30,958 bases of DNA from an uncultured Bacteroidales bacterium (GCA_947305045.1 CAMZCW010000010.1:1-30958); one strand, 5' to 3'; shown: positions 14,323-23,001, counted from the first letter of the stretch. Numbers and translations: made by a program. The notes: generated by a model not told the origin, from the sequence alone.

Positions 14323-15003
14323 ATGAAAGCAAAAAGTTCCTTCTGGGTTGTTCCCGCCCTGTTTTTCCTGGTAGCTGCCGGTATCAATATCTATGGCAAG
14401 GCGCAAGGACTGGCCATGGCCGATACGGTAAAACCCGCCCTCCTTCCCCTCCTCGCAGCAACCACCCTGGTTGCGGCCGGAGGTGCCGACTCGCGCAATA
14501 CGAAACTGCTTTTATCGGCCCAGCTGCTGGGTTGCGTGGGTGATACGCTCCTGCTGTTTACGGGCTTCCTGCCGTTCATCGGCGGGATGGCGGCCTTCCT
14601 GCTGGGGCACCTTTGCTACATCTCGCTCTTTGGCCATGCGTCCTGGAAAGGCCTGGGGTTCAAAACCTGGATTCCCGCCCTTGTCATCATGGCCTGCCTG
14701 GTAGCCGGACTCGTCCATATCCTCCGGGTGGAAGGCGACCTGCTTCTCCCCATGTGCGTATATGGAATGATCCTGATGCTCCTGATTTTCAGCGGCCTGG
14801 CCGGCATCTTCCGCTGCCGGGAAAACGCCTGGTGGCTCATCCTGGCCGGCACCCTGCTTTTCACTTTCTCGGACAGTCTCATTGCCCTGGAAACCTTCTC
14901 CGAGGAGCCTGTCGGATGGACACCCGCCACCATTATGGCCACCTACCTGGCCGCCCAGGCACTCCTGGCTGCGGGTGCCCTGCGTATCAGGTCCTCCCAT
15001 TAG
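14323..15003 (+). CDS. YhhN-family (lysoplasmalogenase-like) membrane protein
   Basis: Integral membrane protein of 226 residues with about eight hydrophobic helices, matching the YhhN/TMEM86 family, whose animal members hydrolyse lysoplasmalogens. Family features visible are KPALLPLLAAT near the second helix, LLLSAQLLGCVGDTLLLF (the conserved 'S..GD..L' segment), FLLGHLCYISLF, and LAGTLLFTFSDSLIALETF (the second acidic 'LF..SD' segment). The two Asp-containing segments, GDTLL and SDSLI, are the usual candidates for the active site. Bacterial substrates are largely unproven. It stands alone behind its own promoter, directly after the tRNA, and the following GH18 gene starts 78 nt downstream. 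Confidence 0.85.
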   Translation: MKAKSSFWVVPALFFLVAAGINIYGKAQGLAMADTVKPALLPLLAATTLVAAGGADSRNTKLLLSAQLLGCVGDTLLLFTGFLPFIGGMAAFLLGHLCYISLFGHASWKGLGFKTWIPALVIMACLVAGLVHILRVEGDLLLPMCVYGMILMLLIFSGLAGIFRCRENAWWLILAGTLLFTFSDSLIALETFSEEPVGWTPATIMATYLAAQALLAAGALRIRSSH

Positions 15004-15081
15004 GCGCGAGATGCGCATATTGTGTGTATATTCACGCAAAAAGCGAAAGCAAATATGGGTTCCTCCGCTTACTTTGTAAGC

Positions 15082-17340
15082 ATGAAAAAGATACTAGCCA
15101 CCCTCTTTTGCTTTGTTTCCGTCATGCTCTCCTGCGAGAAGCCCGTTAACGGAATCATCATAAACCCGCCCACCAGGCCTACAACCCCTACTACCCCCAC
15201 TACGCCAACCACACCGACAGACCCGGAAGATCCGACAGATCCTGAGAATCCGACGGATCCGGAAAACCCGACGGATCCGGGAACTCCGGACACCCCGGAG
15301 ACGCCCATCCCCGCCCCAGACGGCTATGTGATTATAGGTTATGCCACCTCCTGGGAAAGCCGGATGCCGGATCCCACTTACCTCACGCACATCAACTATG
15401 CCTTTGGTAAGGTGGACTCCGATTTCGAGACCCTCAAAATCAGCGGGGAATCCCGGCTTAAGAAAATCGTCGCGCTCAAATCCAGCCATCCCCAACTGAA
15501 GGTGGTGCTTTCCATCGGCGGCTGGGGCGCCGGCAATTTCAGCGAAATGGCGGCCGATGAAACCCATCGCCAGAAATTCTGCCAGAACTGCCTGAACGCC
15601 GTCAAAAAGTTCAACCTGGACGGCATTGACCTGGACTGGGAATACCCTACCAGCAGCAGTGCCGGCATATCGTCCTCCCCTGCCGACAAGCAGAACTTCA
15701 CCCTCCTGGTGAAAGACCTGCGGGCCACCCTGGGCCAGGACCTCCTCATCACCATGGCCTCGTCGTCCAGCGCCAAGTACGTGGATTTCAAGGATTTCAT
15801 TGACTACATGAACTTCGTGAACCTCATGACCTATGACATGGGCGACCCGCCGTACCACAACGCCGGCCTGTACAAGAGCAGCAAAACCAGGCGCAGCTGC
15901 GACGAGTCCGTCACCCTGCACTATCAGGCCGGAGTCCCCTACGAAAAAATGGTCCTGGGCATGCCCTTTTACGGCCGTGACAACAAGAACACCAAGCCCT
16001 TCACCGCCGGCGACGACGACAATTACGTCTATTACCACGACATTGTCAAAGGCGATTTCACCGACTGCTGGGACGCCACGGCCATGGTCCCCTATTTGAC
16101 CGACGCCGCCGGCACCATGATGCTCAGCTACGACAACGAGACCTCCATCGGCCTCAAAGCCGACTATGTGAAGCAGAAGGGGCTTAAAGGTGCCATGTAT
16201 TGGGCCATTGAGGGTGACGACAACGACTGGACCCTCTCCAAGGCCATCGCCAGCCGCCTGATTGGCTGGGTGGATCCCAACCCGCCGCAGCAGCCGGAAC
16301 CGGAGTCCTTCCTGGCCACCAACCAGTACGTACAGAAGTTCCTGGAAGAAGTGGAATATCCCTGCACCAACAATCCGGACACCGACAAGGAGTACTCCTA
16401 CTCCAGCATCGTGGGTTACCCCGGCGGCGGCCCCAGCGAGAACAACATTGAGATTCCCCCCACCTACACCATCACCTGGACGGCGGCGTCCGGCAGCCAG
16501 AAACTGCGCGTATGGGAAGGCAGCTGGAGCCGGGAATATTCCCTTTCCGGCAGCGTAGGCAGCCAGGACATCACCAACCTGGTGCCCAACACCACCTACA
16601 ACTGGACGGTAACCACCTCCGGCAATGCGACGGTCGCCCAAGGCAGCTTCAACACCCGCGGCCGCCTGCATCAGGTTTACTTTACCCCCAACGTGCGCAA
16701 CGGCCGCGACCTGGGCGGCTACAAGGGCCTGGGCGGCAAAACCGTGGCGTTCCACAAGCTGTACCGCGGCGGCCGCATCGACAAGAAATACTGTGACGAG
16801 AATGGCCGCAAGGAAATGCTGGCGGAAGGCATCCGGGCCGAGGTAGACCTCCGCGAAGCCTCCGACGTCCCTTCCAGCTCCCCCCTGGGCAGCAGCGTCG
16901 CCTTCTACGCCCCCGGCTTTGACAGCGGCTACAACCACATGGTCCGCGACAATCAGGAAAAGGTAAAGAACACCTTCTGCTGGGTAGTGGCCCGCCTCAG
17001 GGAGAACAAACCCGTGTACTTCCACTGCGCCGCCGGCCGTGACCGTACCGCCACCCTGGCCGTCCTGCTGGAAGGCGCCCTGGGCATCAGCGAAAGCGAC
17101 ATGGCCAAGGACTACGAGCTCACCTACTTCTCGCCCGCAGACTGGGGCATGTCCAAGGACGACAACGGGAAGCCTTACTACGCCCACGTACGCACCACCT
17201 ACAGCTACAAGTCCATCCGCAAGACCATCTTCAACCAGACGGACAGTGGCACCTACCAGGAGCGTATTGTCAAGTACCTCCTGAAAATAGGTGTTCCGCA
17301 GAAGGATATTGACGATCTGCGGAACATCATGCTCAAATAG
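15082..17340 (+). CDS. GH18 glycoside hydrolase fused to tyrosine/serine phosphatase, lipoprotein
   Basis: Surface or periplasmic lipoprotein of 752 residues, lipidated after VMLSC. A Thr/Pro then Asp/Pro-rich linker (about 30-75) precedes a GH18 domain (about 78-395). GH18 has SIGGWG, the catalytic DGIDLDWE (Asp180 to Glu187), MTYDMGDPPYHN, GMPFYGR and the late barrel Trp MYWAIEG, consistent with an active chitinase or endo-beta-N-acetylglucosaminidase. A beta-sandwich segment follows (about 455-527). The C-terminal phosphatase domain (529-752) is of the Y_phosphatase3 type: NVRNGRDLGGYKG, KLYRGGRID, the catalytic loop HCAAGRDRT (Cys649) and KDYELTYFSPADW. The usual Gly after the loop's Arg-Thr is Ala. 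The start at ATG 15082 gives a clean lipoprotein signal. The gene converges with the second histidine phosphatase. Confidence 0.92.
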   Translation: MKKILATLFCFVSVMLSCEKPVNGIIINPPTRPTTPTTPTTPTTPTDPEDPTDPENPTDPENPTDPGTPDTPETPIPAPDGYVIIGYATSWESRMPDPTYLTHINYAFGKVDSDFETLKISGESRLKKIVALKSSHPQLKVVLSIGGWGAGNFSEMAADETHRQKFCQNCLNAVKKFNLDGIDLDWEYPTSSSAGISSSPADKQNFTLLVKDLRATLGQDLLITMASSSSAKYVDFKDFIDYMNFVNLMTYDMGDPPYHNAGLYKSSKTRRSCDESVTLHYQAGVPYEKMVLGMPFYGRDNKNTKPFTAGDDDNYVYYHDIVKGDFTDCWDATAMVPYLTDAAGTMMLSYDNETSIGLKADYVKQKGLKGAMYWAIEGDDNDWTLSKAIASRLIGWVDPNPPQQPEPESFLATNQYVQKFLEEVEYPCTNNPDTDKEYSYSSIVGYPGGGPSENNIEIPPTYTITWTAASGSQKLRVWEGSWSREYSLSGSVGSQDITNLVPNTTYNWTVTTSGNATVAQGSFNTRGRLHQVYFTPNVRNGRDLGGYKGLGGKTVAFHKLYRGGRIDKKYCDENGRKEMLAEGIRAEVDLREASDVPSSSPLGSSVAFYAPGFDSGYNHMVRDNQEKVKNTFCWVVARLRENKPVYFHCAAGRDRTATLAVLLEGALGISESDMAKDYELTYFSPADWGMSKDDNGKPYYAHVRTTYSYKSIRKTIFNQTDSGTYQERIVKYLLKIGVPQKDIDDLRNIMLK
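15178..15300 (+). repeat. Low-complexity Thr-Pro / Asp-Pro linker repeat
   Basis: Short tandem repeats encode (TTP)n followed by about three copies of a DPENPT/DPEDPT unit, with near-identical GATCCGGAAAACCCGACG-like units. It separates the lipid anchor from the GH18 domain. Such tracts are prone to slippage, so length may vary between strains. Confidence 0.8.
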
Positions 17341-17349
17341 TAACAGCGG

Positions 17350-18630
17350 CTAGTCCAGCCCTATGTTTGCTTCCTTTAACTTGGTCCGATAGTACTTTTT
17401 GACGTCGGACCAATGATAGTATGGATAACAGTCCGTATCAAGCGGAATGGAAGTCTCGTTCTCGTTCATGAGGAACTTCACCAGAACGTCCTTGGATTTG
17501 GGCTTCCGGTAGAAGATAAGCTGCATGTTCGCCGCCATGGGGATGAGGCGGAAGATGGAGAACTGCAGGTGCAGGTTCTCCATGTCGTCCGTAGCCCCGG
17601 TGGCCTCCGGGACGCCCAGGACATAGGAGAAGGGCAGCACCACGCTGTCGTGGCCAAAACGGAGCCGTACGCCGCGGCCGCCGGCGGTAATGACGGAGTC
17701 GGCCTCGTCCACCACGTTCTTCAGCAGCGGATACACGCGCAGCCAACTGTGCCGGGCACCGGGCATAAGGCCCTCCCAAAGGCACCAGCTGGCATTATAG
17801 GCCCGGAAAGCATCCACCATACCATCCTCCCCGAAAAGGTCCGTAAAATCGAGTTTAAGCTCGGGCAGGCAGTACATGTCCGAGGTCATGTGGTAAAGGT
17901 CATCGGCCAACTCATACGGGTCGATAAAATCCTTCGCCCGCTGCGGATCCGTGAACAGTGCCGCCATCTGCGGCTTGCCGCTCAACATGCTGTGCTTGAA
18001 CTTCCGGAGTTTCTTATACAGGGCACCGTCCGTCTCCGACTCCGGAAGCGGAATGGATTTATCCGGCTTTACAATACGCTGCTCCGCCTCCGTGGCGGTC
18101 ATGGTAATGTCCAGGGAAGGGTTCAGCTCCGCCAGCTCCGCGCAGAAGTTCTCCATGCTGCGCATCACGCGGCCGGTGGTGGACGACATGGCCCGCACCG
18201 TGAGCGGCTCGCTGAGGAGCGCCTGGTAGTTGCCGTACATTCTCCGGGCAATGGCCCTGTGCTGCCTGGCGCCCAGTTCCGTCAGTTTCCCGGCCCGGCC
18301 CCGGGCATCGGCCTCCGCCAGCAGGATACGTCGGCGCACATCCTTGCCATATTCGGTCAGAATGCCCAGTTTTAAGGCCGAATCCAGTTGTTTGTGCAGG
18401 CGCCGGTACTGTTTGTCACCCGTCATGTAACGCGCGCCGTGGCGGCCGTAATGGCTGATGTAGAAAGGCTCGTACCCCTTGGGCGCCGGCGTCAGGTGGC
18501 CGGTGGGCAGCGGGTAATTGACATAGTTCCCCGCCGTAAGCTCCAGGTGCGAGAGTAACTCCTCCCGCGAAGTCTGTGCCGCTGCCCACCAGCCCGACAG
18601 CAGGCACAGAAGGATAAGGATACGTTTCAT
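17350..18630 (-). CDS. Secreted histidine-type acid phosphatase (HD type), copy 2
   Basis: Paralogue of the enzyme at 8585-9871 and of nearly equal length (426). Signal peptide to about residue 19 (LLCLLSGWWAAAQ). Catalytic RHGAR (Arg63 to Arg67) sits in the same context (PAPKGYEPFYISHYGRHGAR), and the second motif is FGHD (His327-Asp328). The C-terminal MAANMQLIFYRK and DVLVKFLMNENET are shared with copy 1 (FAANIQLIFYK, DVLVKPLLNERET). The middle cap region differs, so substrate range may differ. The start lies 2 nt after the stop of the GH18/SdiA-regulated-like gene, so the two are almost certainly co-transcribed. As with copy 1 the substrate is unknown; phosphosugars released by the GH18 partner are one possibility. 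Confidence 0.9.
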   Translation of the reverse strand: MKRILILLCLLSGWWAAAQTSREELLSHLELTAGNYVNYPLPTGHLTPAPKGYEPFYISHYGRHGARYMTGDKQYRRLHKQLDSALKLGILTEYGKDVRRRILLAEADARGRAGKLTELGARQHRAIARRMYGNYQALLSEPLTVRAMSSTTGRVMRSMENFCAELAELNPSLDITMTATEAEQRIVKPDKSIPLPESETDGALYKKLRKFKHSMLSGKPQMAALFTDPQRAKDFIDPYELADDLYHMTSDMYCLPELKLDFTDLFGEDGMVDAFRAYNASWCLWEGLMPGARHSWLRVYPLLKNVVDEADSVITAGGRGVRLRFGHDSVVLPFSYVLGVPEATGATDDMENLHLQFSIFRLIPMAANMQLIFYRKPKSKDVLVKFLMNENETSIPLDTDCYPYYHWSDVKKYYRTKLKEANIGLD

Positions 18631-18632
18631 GC

Positions 18633-20726
18633 TTACAGATTGCTGAATTCCACCTTGTGGAGCCAGGACGGGTTGCCGCTGTCGCAGTCGTCGCCAATCC
18701 AGATGCAGCCGTTCTTGTGGTCCACGCAGACGGCTTCAGGGTTCCAGTTGGCAAAATTACCAATATAATACGTATTAAGCAACTGTGTGCCGTCCCCGTT
18801 GAACAGATACAGCGTGAACGGCAGATACTGCGGCTTGTCCTTGTTGGAGTTGGAGTCAAGCACCCACAGGTAGTCGCTCACCGGGTCATAGCACAGGTCG
18901 CCCACCTCGGAGATGGTGGAGGTCACGTCGCGCAGGCTCCTTTTCCACAGCTGCGTGCCGTCCAGCGTATATTCAAACAGGCGGGCGCCCGTCTGCGTGC
19001 CAAAATACAGGTTCCCCTTGTGCCAGGCAATGCCCTCTACGCCGGAGTTGCCCATATCGGCCACGCCTTCCACCGCAAAGCCAATGGACTCGTGCGTATT
19101 GTAATTCGGGGCGGCAATCTTGTAGGCCGACTTGGAAGAACTCTCCAGGCCGATATACAGATTACCGGTAGCGGGGTCGATGGTAATGCCTTCGAAATCG
19201 GCCTCATGATAGTACTGCTGCTCGAAGGTGCCGTCAAAATTGATCCGGAACAGGGTTCCCTTGTCGTGGATGCCCCAGAGGAAGTCTTCGTCTTTGCTCA
19301 GGCAGAGGCCGGAAAGTTCCTGTACCATGGGACCACCCTTGGTGCCCAGCACAAACTTGGTGACGTTCCCCATCACCGGCAGTTCGCGGGGCTTGCCCGG
19401 GTCGATATCCTCCTCCGGACGCTCGTATCGGCCCGGAGCATCCGGATTCCCTTCCATGGCGTGCTTCACGGCGTGGCGCAGGGTTCCGGCGTCGTTGTCG
19501 TGCCTGTATTCCCAAATCATCACGCCCAGCATATTGCGACTCTTGGCATATTCCACCTTGGCGTTCAGGGACTCGATGTCCTCGTAGGAGGCGTACATGC
19601 GGCCCAGGGCGTCGCCAAGGTAGGGGACCTTGGCCACATCGTCCCAAATGCGATAATTCACGCCCTTGACGTCCATGCCGTCGCAGGTACCCTTGAAGAA
19701 GATGTCTTCCAGCTTGCTGTAGTCCACGGAAGAGGGGTAGCGGTTGCCCACCGTCTGCTTGTAGCCGTCGCCGTGCCCGTAGAAGGCCAGGCCGAAGTTC
19801 ATCATCTGGTACGGGATGCCCTGCTTGCCATGGAAAATATCGTCAATGGCCTCTGCGCAGCACCGGCTGCCGGTCACCTTGCTGCGGTACAGCGAGGAGT
19901 TGTGGTAGGGCGGATTGCCCTGGTCGTAGGTCATCACGTTGATGTAGTCAATGTAGGGCAGTACGCCAAAGTTATCCGTGTACTTGCCGCTGTCGGAGGC
20001 AGCGTAGGACAGGATTTTGTCCGGCATGGCCTCGCGCATTTCCTTGAACAGGGTGACAAAGTTCTCCCAGTCCGCCGGGGAAGCGCCGTTCACATGGTCG
20101 CCGTCCTTGGCGGCATAGGTGGGGTACTCCCAGTCAATGTCAAAGCCGTCCACGCCATACTGCTCGCAAATGGCTACACAGCCGTCGATGAAGTCTTTAC
20201 GCTTCTGGGGATCGCGGGCCATCTGGGACCAGCCGTCGGCATTCTTGCCCCAGCCGCCCATCTGGAGTTTCACCTTGAGCTCCGGATACTGGGCCTTGTA
20301 GGCCACGAACTTCTGCACCAGCGGAATGGTCTTGGCATCAATCTCAATCCCTTCGCCGGTGTCCTTGTTCACAAAGCGCACGTGGCCCACGTTGATGTGG
20401 GTGAAGTTGCGCACCTCTTCCAGGGACGGGAATACACTTGCCTTCGTGTACTCGGTGTAGTAGATCTCGATGATGGGAGTAGTGCCCAGGCGCGCCAGGC
20501 GCTCGGGATTGTTGACAATCTCGTCCAGGGGTTCCACAGGTTCCGGTCCCACGGGATCCACGGGCGCATCCGGGTTGAAGGGATCGCCGCCGGGGATGAT
20601 GCCGCTTGTGGGCTTGGTATTGGGATTCGGGACCACCATGCCCATCACCTTGTCGGGCGAGCAGGCCCCCAAAAGACCGATGCAGGCGCTCAGCAGCGCA
20701 ACGCTCAGAATTCTCGATGTTTTCAT
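18633..20726 (-). CDS. GH18 hydrolase fused to SdiA-regulated-like beta-propeller, lipoprotein
   Basis: Lipoprotein of 697 residues, lipobox LLGAC (Cys22), then a Pro-rich linker. The GH18 domain (about 85-420) has QMGGWG, catalytic DGFDIDWE (Asp193 to Glu200), MTYDQGNPPYHN, GLAFYGHG and MIWEYRHD. It is clearly related to the GH18 at 15082 (shared PPYHN(A/S)xLY string). The C-terminal 245 residues resemble the SdiA-regulated family, a calcium-propeller-like fold: repeated 'EG/EA' blades ADFEGITIDPATGNLYIGLE, SGVEGIAWHKGNLYFGTQ, EVGDLCYDPVSDYLWVLDS and WNPEAVCVDHKNGCIWIGDD. In this fold such Glu residues usually face the central ion. Propeller function here is unknown; glycan binding or a phosphodiesterase-like activity are both possible. 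It precedes the second histidine phosphatase by 2 nt. Confidence 0.88.
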   Translation of the reverse strand: MKTSRILSVALLSACIGLLGACSPDKVMGMVVPNPNTKPTSGIIPGGDPFNPDAPVDPVGPEPVEPLDEIVNNPERLARLGTTPIIEIYYTEYTKASVFPSLEEVRNFTHINVGHVRFVNKDTGEGIEIDAKTIPLVQKFVAYKAQYPELKVKLQMGGWGKNADGWSQMARDPQKRKDFIDGCVAICEQYGVDGFDIDWEYPTYAAKDGDHVNGASPADWENFVTLFKEMREAMPDKILSYAASDSGKYTDNFGVLPYIDYINVMTYDQGNPPYHNSSLYRSKVTGSRCCAEAIDDIFHGKQGIPYQMMNFGLAFYGHGDGYKQTVGNRYPSSVDYSKLEDIFFKGTCDGMDVKGVNYRIWDDVAKVPYLGDALGRMYASYEDIESLNAKVEYAKSRNMLGVMIWEYRHDNDAGTLRHAVKHAMEGNPDAPGRYERPEEDIDPGKPRELPVMGNVTKFVLGTKGGPMVQELSGLCLSKDEDFLWGIHDKGTLFRINFDGTFEQQYYHEADFEGITIDPATGNLYIGLESSSKSAYKIAAPNYNTHESIGFAVEGVADMGNSGVEGIAWHKGNLYFGTQTGARLFEYTLDGTQLWKRSLRDVTSTISEVGDLCYDPVSDYLWVLDSNSNKDKPQYLPFTLYLFNGDGTQLLNTYYIGNFANWNPEAVCVDHKNGCIWIGDDCDSGNPSWLHKVEFSNL

Positions 20727-20795
20727 CTCGATACGTTTTAGTGTTTTCTATCCTGGCACCCGGAGGCAGGGTCAGCCGCCCCCGGATGAAAAATG

Positions 20796-22763
20796 TTATT
20801 CTACGATGCAACGAACAGCACCGCCGCGAGCCTGAGCCTGCTTGGAGCTGGAGGAAGCACTTCCGCCGCTATACAAGGCGCAACGGCCGCGTATTCCATC
20901 AGAGTAAGCGGTAGAACTCCAAATAATCAAACGTTCGGGGCTTCTGTAGTTTCCAAGGCCCGTTTCTTCGATGAAACCTGCGTTGGCAAACTGAGTTGCA
21001 GGATCGCCGGCCTCAAACCAGTTATATGCCGTACAAGCATTCCAACCAGTAATCTCCGAACTCTTCTTATTAAGCAGCGTAACCTCGCTGGACTTGGGTA
21101 CCTTATAACCCACCGGACAGGGGTCATAGATGGTCTTGTCATCACCCCAGAAAGCCACTGTTGACTCAGAGCACCAAGTATCGGAGTCATTTGAACCCTT
21201 CGCAAACTCAGTGGGATTTTGAATCGTATGAGCCAACGTCACATTGGCGGAGCCAGAAGTAGTGAACGCATCAGCCGGAGAAGTCTTAGCGCCATTAGCG
21301 CCTGTTACAGTGTAGAAGGATCCAGCGCCCATGAAGGGATCCTTACGACCCCACTGATACATCAAACCAACAGAAGTGATGTCGGGTTGGCTGCTGGCGG
21401 TTCCGTTGGCATCCACCAATGCGCCCAGGTTACGGCTCATCATAGCCGCCGATCCAAAGCCATAAGTATTGGTCGTGATAGCAGTGGCCGGGACCCAGAT
21501 ATGCCAGCTCCAGAGGATCTTGTCACTTGCATCCTTGGCGGCAATGAGGGCATTACCGGCGTGCATGCTGCTAGGCGTATGGAAGACGATGGTGTAGTAT
21601 TCATTGGCGTCCTGTTTGTCATAGTCAATGTCGTCAATAATGCTGCCGGCGGTTACATCTTCATCATTGTTCCAGGTTTCCCACAGAATATCAACAGAGT
21701 CAATAGTTCCGACGCCCGTTGTGCTGTTGCCCTTATAGGCCTTGAACGTGAACACCTTTCCCTTATTGGCGGCTACACCGCCGCTTAAGATGTAGCAGTT
21801 GGCATTGCCGCTGGCATCCAGTTCCGTTGCGCCTGTCATGTCAATGCTGGAACCATGCGATGTAGGAGCAACGTAGTCCTTCAGGTAAGTGGTAACATTT
21901 CCCATGGGGCGATAGCTGTTTCTGGGGACGGAGACAGCCTTCGTTGTGGACAACTCTTTCACAATGTCGCCACTCTTAATAAAATGGATGGTGAAACCGC
22001 CCGAGAACGTAACGCCCCCCGGAATGAATATCCTTGTTTCCGTACCATTATTCACAGTGCGGGAAATAGTCTTGACGGCTGTGGAGTAATCCTTCCCTGC
22101 TTCAGTATAAACCCAATCCGTGTTAATAGTATCATCTGTCTTCTTGTACAGACGAGAAGTATACTTTGTATATGATACGGTTTCGTCATTGTTCCCGGAA
22201 AGGACGTATGAATCATAGTCACCGGTTACAATAAACGACAGTATACCACATAGATTATAGAAGGTGAAAGAATTGGAATCATAACCGTCGTTGAAAGCGG
22301 ACATCAAAGGATGGTTGGTTTCCCCAAAAAAGTTCTTGTTATACCAGTTCGTACTTCCGCTGTCAACCATTGTCGCAGCAGAAGCGGGATACAACGCGAT
22401 AATATTTGACGCGCTGTAATTGGCACTACTACTCGCCCATTTGGCTTGATCGGCGGCATTGGTAAAATCAGGAACTGTAACAGTAAAAGATTTTCCGTCG
22501 GCGCTTATATCAGAGTCCGCGAGCGTGACAACCGTTGAATATGCTCCGCCGGCATATTTACCATGAAACAGAATTTCATCCCCCACTTCCCAGGTGGTTT
22601 TACCAGTGGCATCGTCAATGGCCAGCTTGGTGTCCGGTTCTGCGATAGTGCAGGTGAAGGTGCGAAGTACCGGTTCCTGTACGGGAGCCTGCTCTACAGC
22701 GTTCTTGTTGCAGGAAAAAGCCATTGTAGCGGCCGCGAGGGCCAGGATATACATCTTTTTCAT
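20796..22763 (-). CDS. Fimbrillin-like lipoprotein with C-terminal FISUMP-like module
   Basis: Surface lipoprotein of 655 residues: lipobox MAFSC, then a fimbrillin-like (Mfa/FimA type) N-terminal half. Its opening pattern is DTKLAIDDATGKTTWEVGDE, followed by IIALYPAS, LCGILSFIVTGDYDSY and RIFIPGGVTFSGGFTIHF. From about residue 313 comes a FISUMP-like module: NANCYILSGG, GTIDSVDILWETWNND, ILWSWHIWVPA, MMSRNLGALV, YQWGRKDPF, YDPCPVGYKVP, ending in RCIVE. Such modules are common in cell-surface proteins of fibre-degrading and gut Bacteroidota and are probably adhesive or structural. The gene is preceded by a perfect AGGAGG and a 47-residue ORF, unlike its neighbours. Exact ligand unknown. Confidence 0.85.
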   Translation of the reverse strand: MKKMYILALAAATMAFSCNKNAVEQAPVQEPVLRTFTCTIAEPDTKLAIDDATGKTTWEVGDEILFHGKYAGGAYSTVVTLADSDISADGKSFTVTVPDFTNAADQAKWASSSANYSASNIIALYPASAATMVDSGSTNWYNKNFFGETNHPLMSAFNDGYDSNSFTFYNLCGILSFIVTGDYDSYVLSGNNDETVSYTKYTSRLYKKTDDTINTDWVYTEAGKDYSTAVKTISRTVNNGTETRIFIPGGVTFSGGFTIHFIKSGDIVKELSTTKAVSVPRNSYRPMGNVTTYLKDYVAPTSHGSSIDMTGATELDASGNANCYILSGGVAANKGKVFTFKAYKGNSTTGVGTIDSVDILWETWNNDEDVTAGSIIDDIDYDKQDANEYYTIVFHTPSSMHAGNALIAAKDASDKILWSWHIWVPATAITTNTYGFGSAAMMSRNLGALVDANGTASSQPDITSVGLMYQWGRKDPFMGAGSFYTVTGANGAKTSPADAFTTSGSANVTLAHTIQNPTEFAKGSNDSDTWCSESTVAFWGDDKTIYDPCPVGYKVPKSSEVTLLNKKSSEITGWNACTAYNWFEAGDPATQFANAGFIEETGLGNYRSPERLIIWSSTAYSDGIRGRCALYSGGSASSSSKQAQARGGAVRCIVE

Positions 22764-22771
22764 ACGGCAAT

Positions 22772-22777
22772 CCTCCT
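22772..22777 (-). promoter_or_regulatory. Strong Shine-Dalgarno overlapping upstream stop codon
   Basis: On the minus strand TAGGAGGATTGCCGTATG: AGGAGG (rc of 22772-22777) sits 8 nt before the ATG at 22763 and overlaps the TAG stop of the 47-residue ORF. Perfect SD sites are rare in Bacteroidota, so this suggests translational coupling. Confidence 0.65.
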
Positions 22778-22919
22778 AAATAGTGGGGAACAAGGAACCC
22801 GGATCCAACGGGTTGTAATCATAGTCCGGCACACTGCCCGATGTGGCCTGGCACACGGGCTCGGCGTAGTTTAGCTCCAAGATCAGTGTCTTGGGAGGAG
22901 CGTAAGTTTGTTTCTTCAT
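22776..22919 (-). CDS. 47-residue small protein upstream of surface lipoprotein
   Basis: Reading the minus strand from ATG 22919 to TAG 22776 gives 47 residues beginning MKKQTYAPPKTLILELNY, then AEPVCQATSGSVPDYDYN and PLDPGSLFPTI. It fits a recurrent layout of tiny Bacteroidales proteins: a basic MKK start, a Pro-containing 'Y.PP..L.LEL' stretch, a single Cys followed by small residues (VCQATSGS), and an acidic/Tyr tail. There is no cleavable signal peptide or long hydrophobic helix. The stop overlaps the SD of the next gene. Function unknown; it could be a secreted peptide precursor or a leader controlling translation. Codon use looks normal for the region, which supports real coding. Confidence 0.65.
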   Translation of the reverse strand: MKKQTYAPPKTLILELNYAEPVCQATSGSVPDYDYNPLDPGSLFPTI

Positions 22920-22930
22920 AGGCCTTTGGT

Positions 22931-22967
22931 TGCAAAAGGTTGGATTTCAGGGGACCAACCATTTGCA
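22931..22967. repeat. Inverted element with 11-nt spacer, one mismatch
   Basis: TGCAAAAGGTTGG (22931-22943), 11-nt spacer, CCAACCATTTGCA (22955-22967). A single mismatch breaks the 13-bp stem. It lies just upstream of the 47-residue ORF, so it could affect its expression. Confidence 0.8.
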
Positions 22968-22980
22968 TGGTTAATTGATT

Positions 22981-23001
22981 TGGTTAGGTTGTGGTTAGGT
23001 T
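22981..23001. repeat. Direct repeat TGGTTAGGTT x2, period 11
   Basis: TGGTTAGGTT at 22981-22990 and 22992-23001. The repeats sit between the two inverted elements of this intergenic region and have the same 11-nt spacing as the inverted elements' spacer. Confidence 0.6.

Noticed and set aside
15022..15081. Earlier ATG for the GH18-phosphatase gene
   Set aside because: The extra 20 residues would bury the lipoprotein signal. ATG 15082 gives MKKILATLFCFVSVMLSC.
15178..15300. CRISPR-like tandem repeat
   Set aside because: The units are short, in frame, and encode a Thr/Asp-Pro linker; there are no spacers.
15094..17187. Open frame of 697 codons on the minus strand opposite the GH18-phosphatase gene
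   Set aside because: No recognisable domain, and it covers a gene with two intact catalytic motifs.
18657..20741. Long open frame of 694 codons on the plus strand opposite the GH18/SdiA-regulated-like gene
   Set aside because: The true gene has an intact GH18 catalytic motif and lipobox. The antisense frame is rich in Val/His/Gly with no domain signal.
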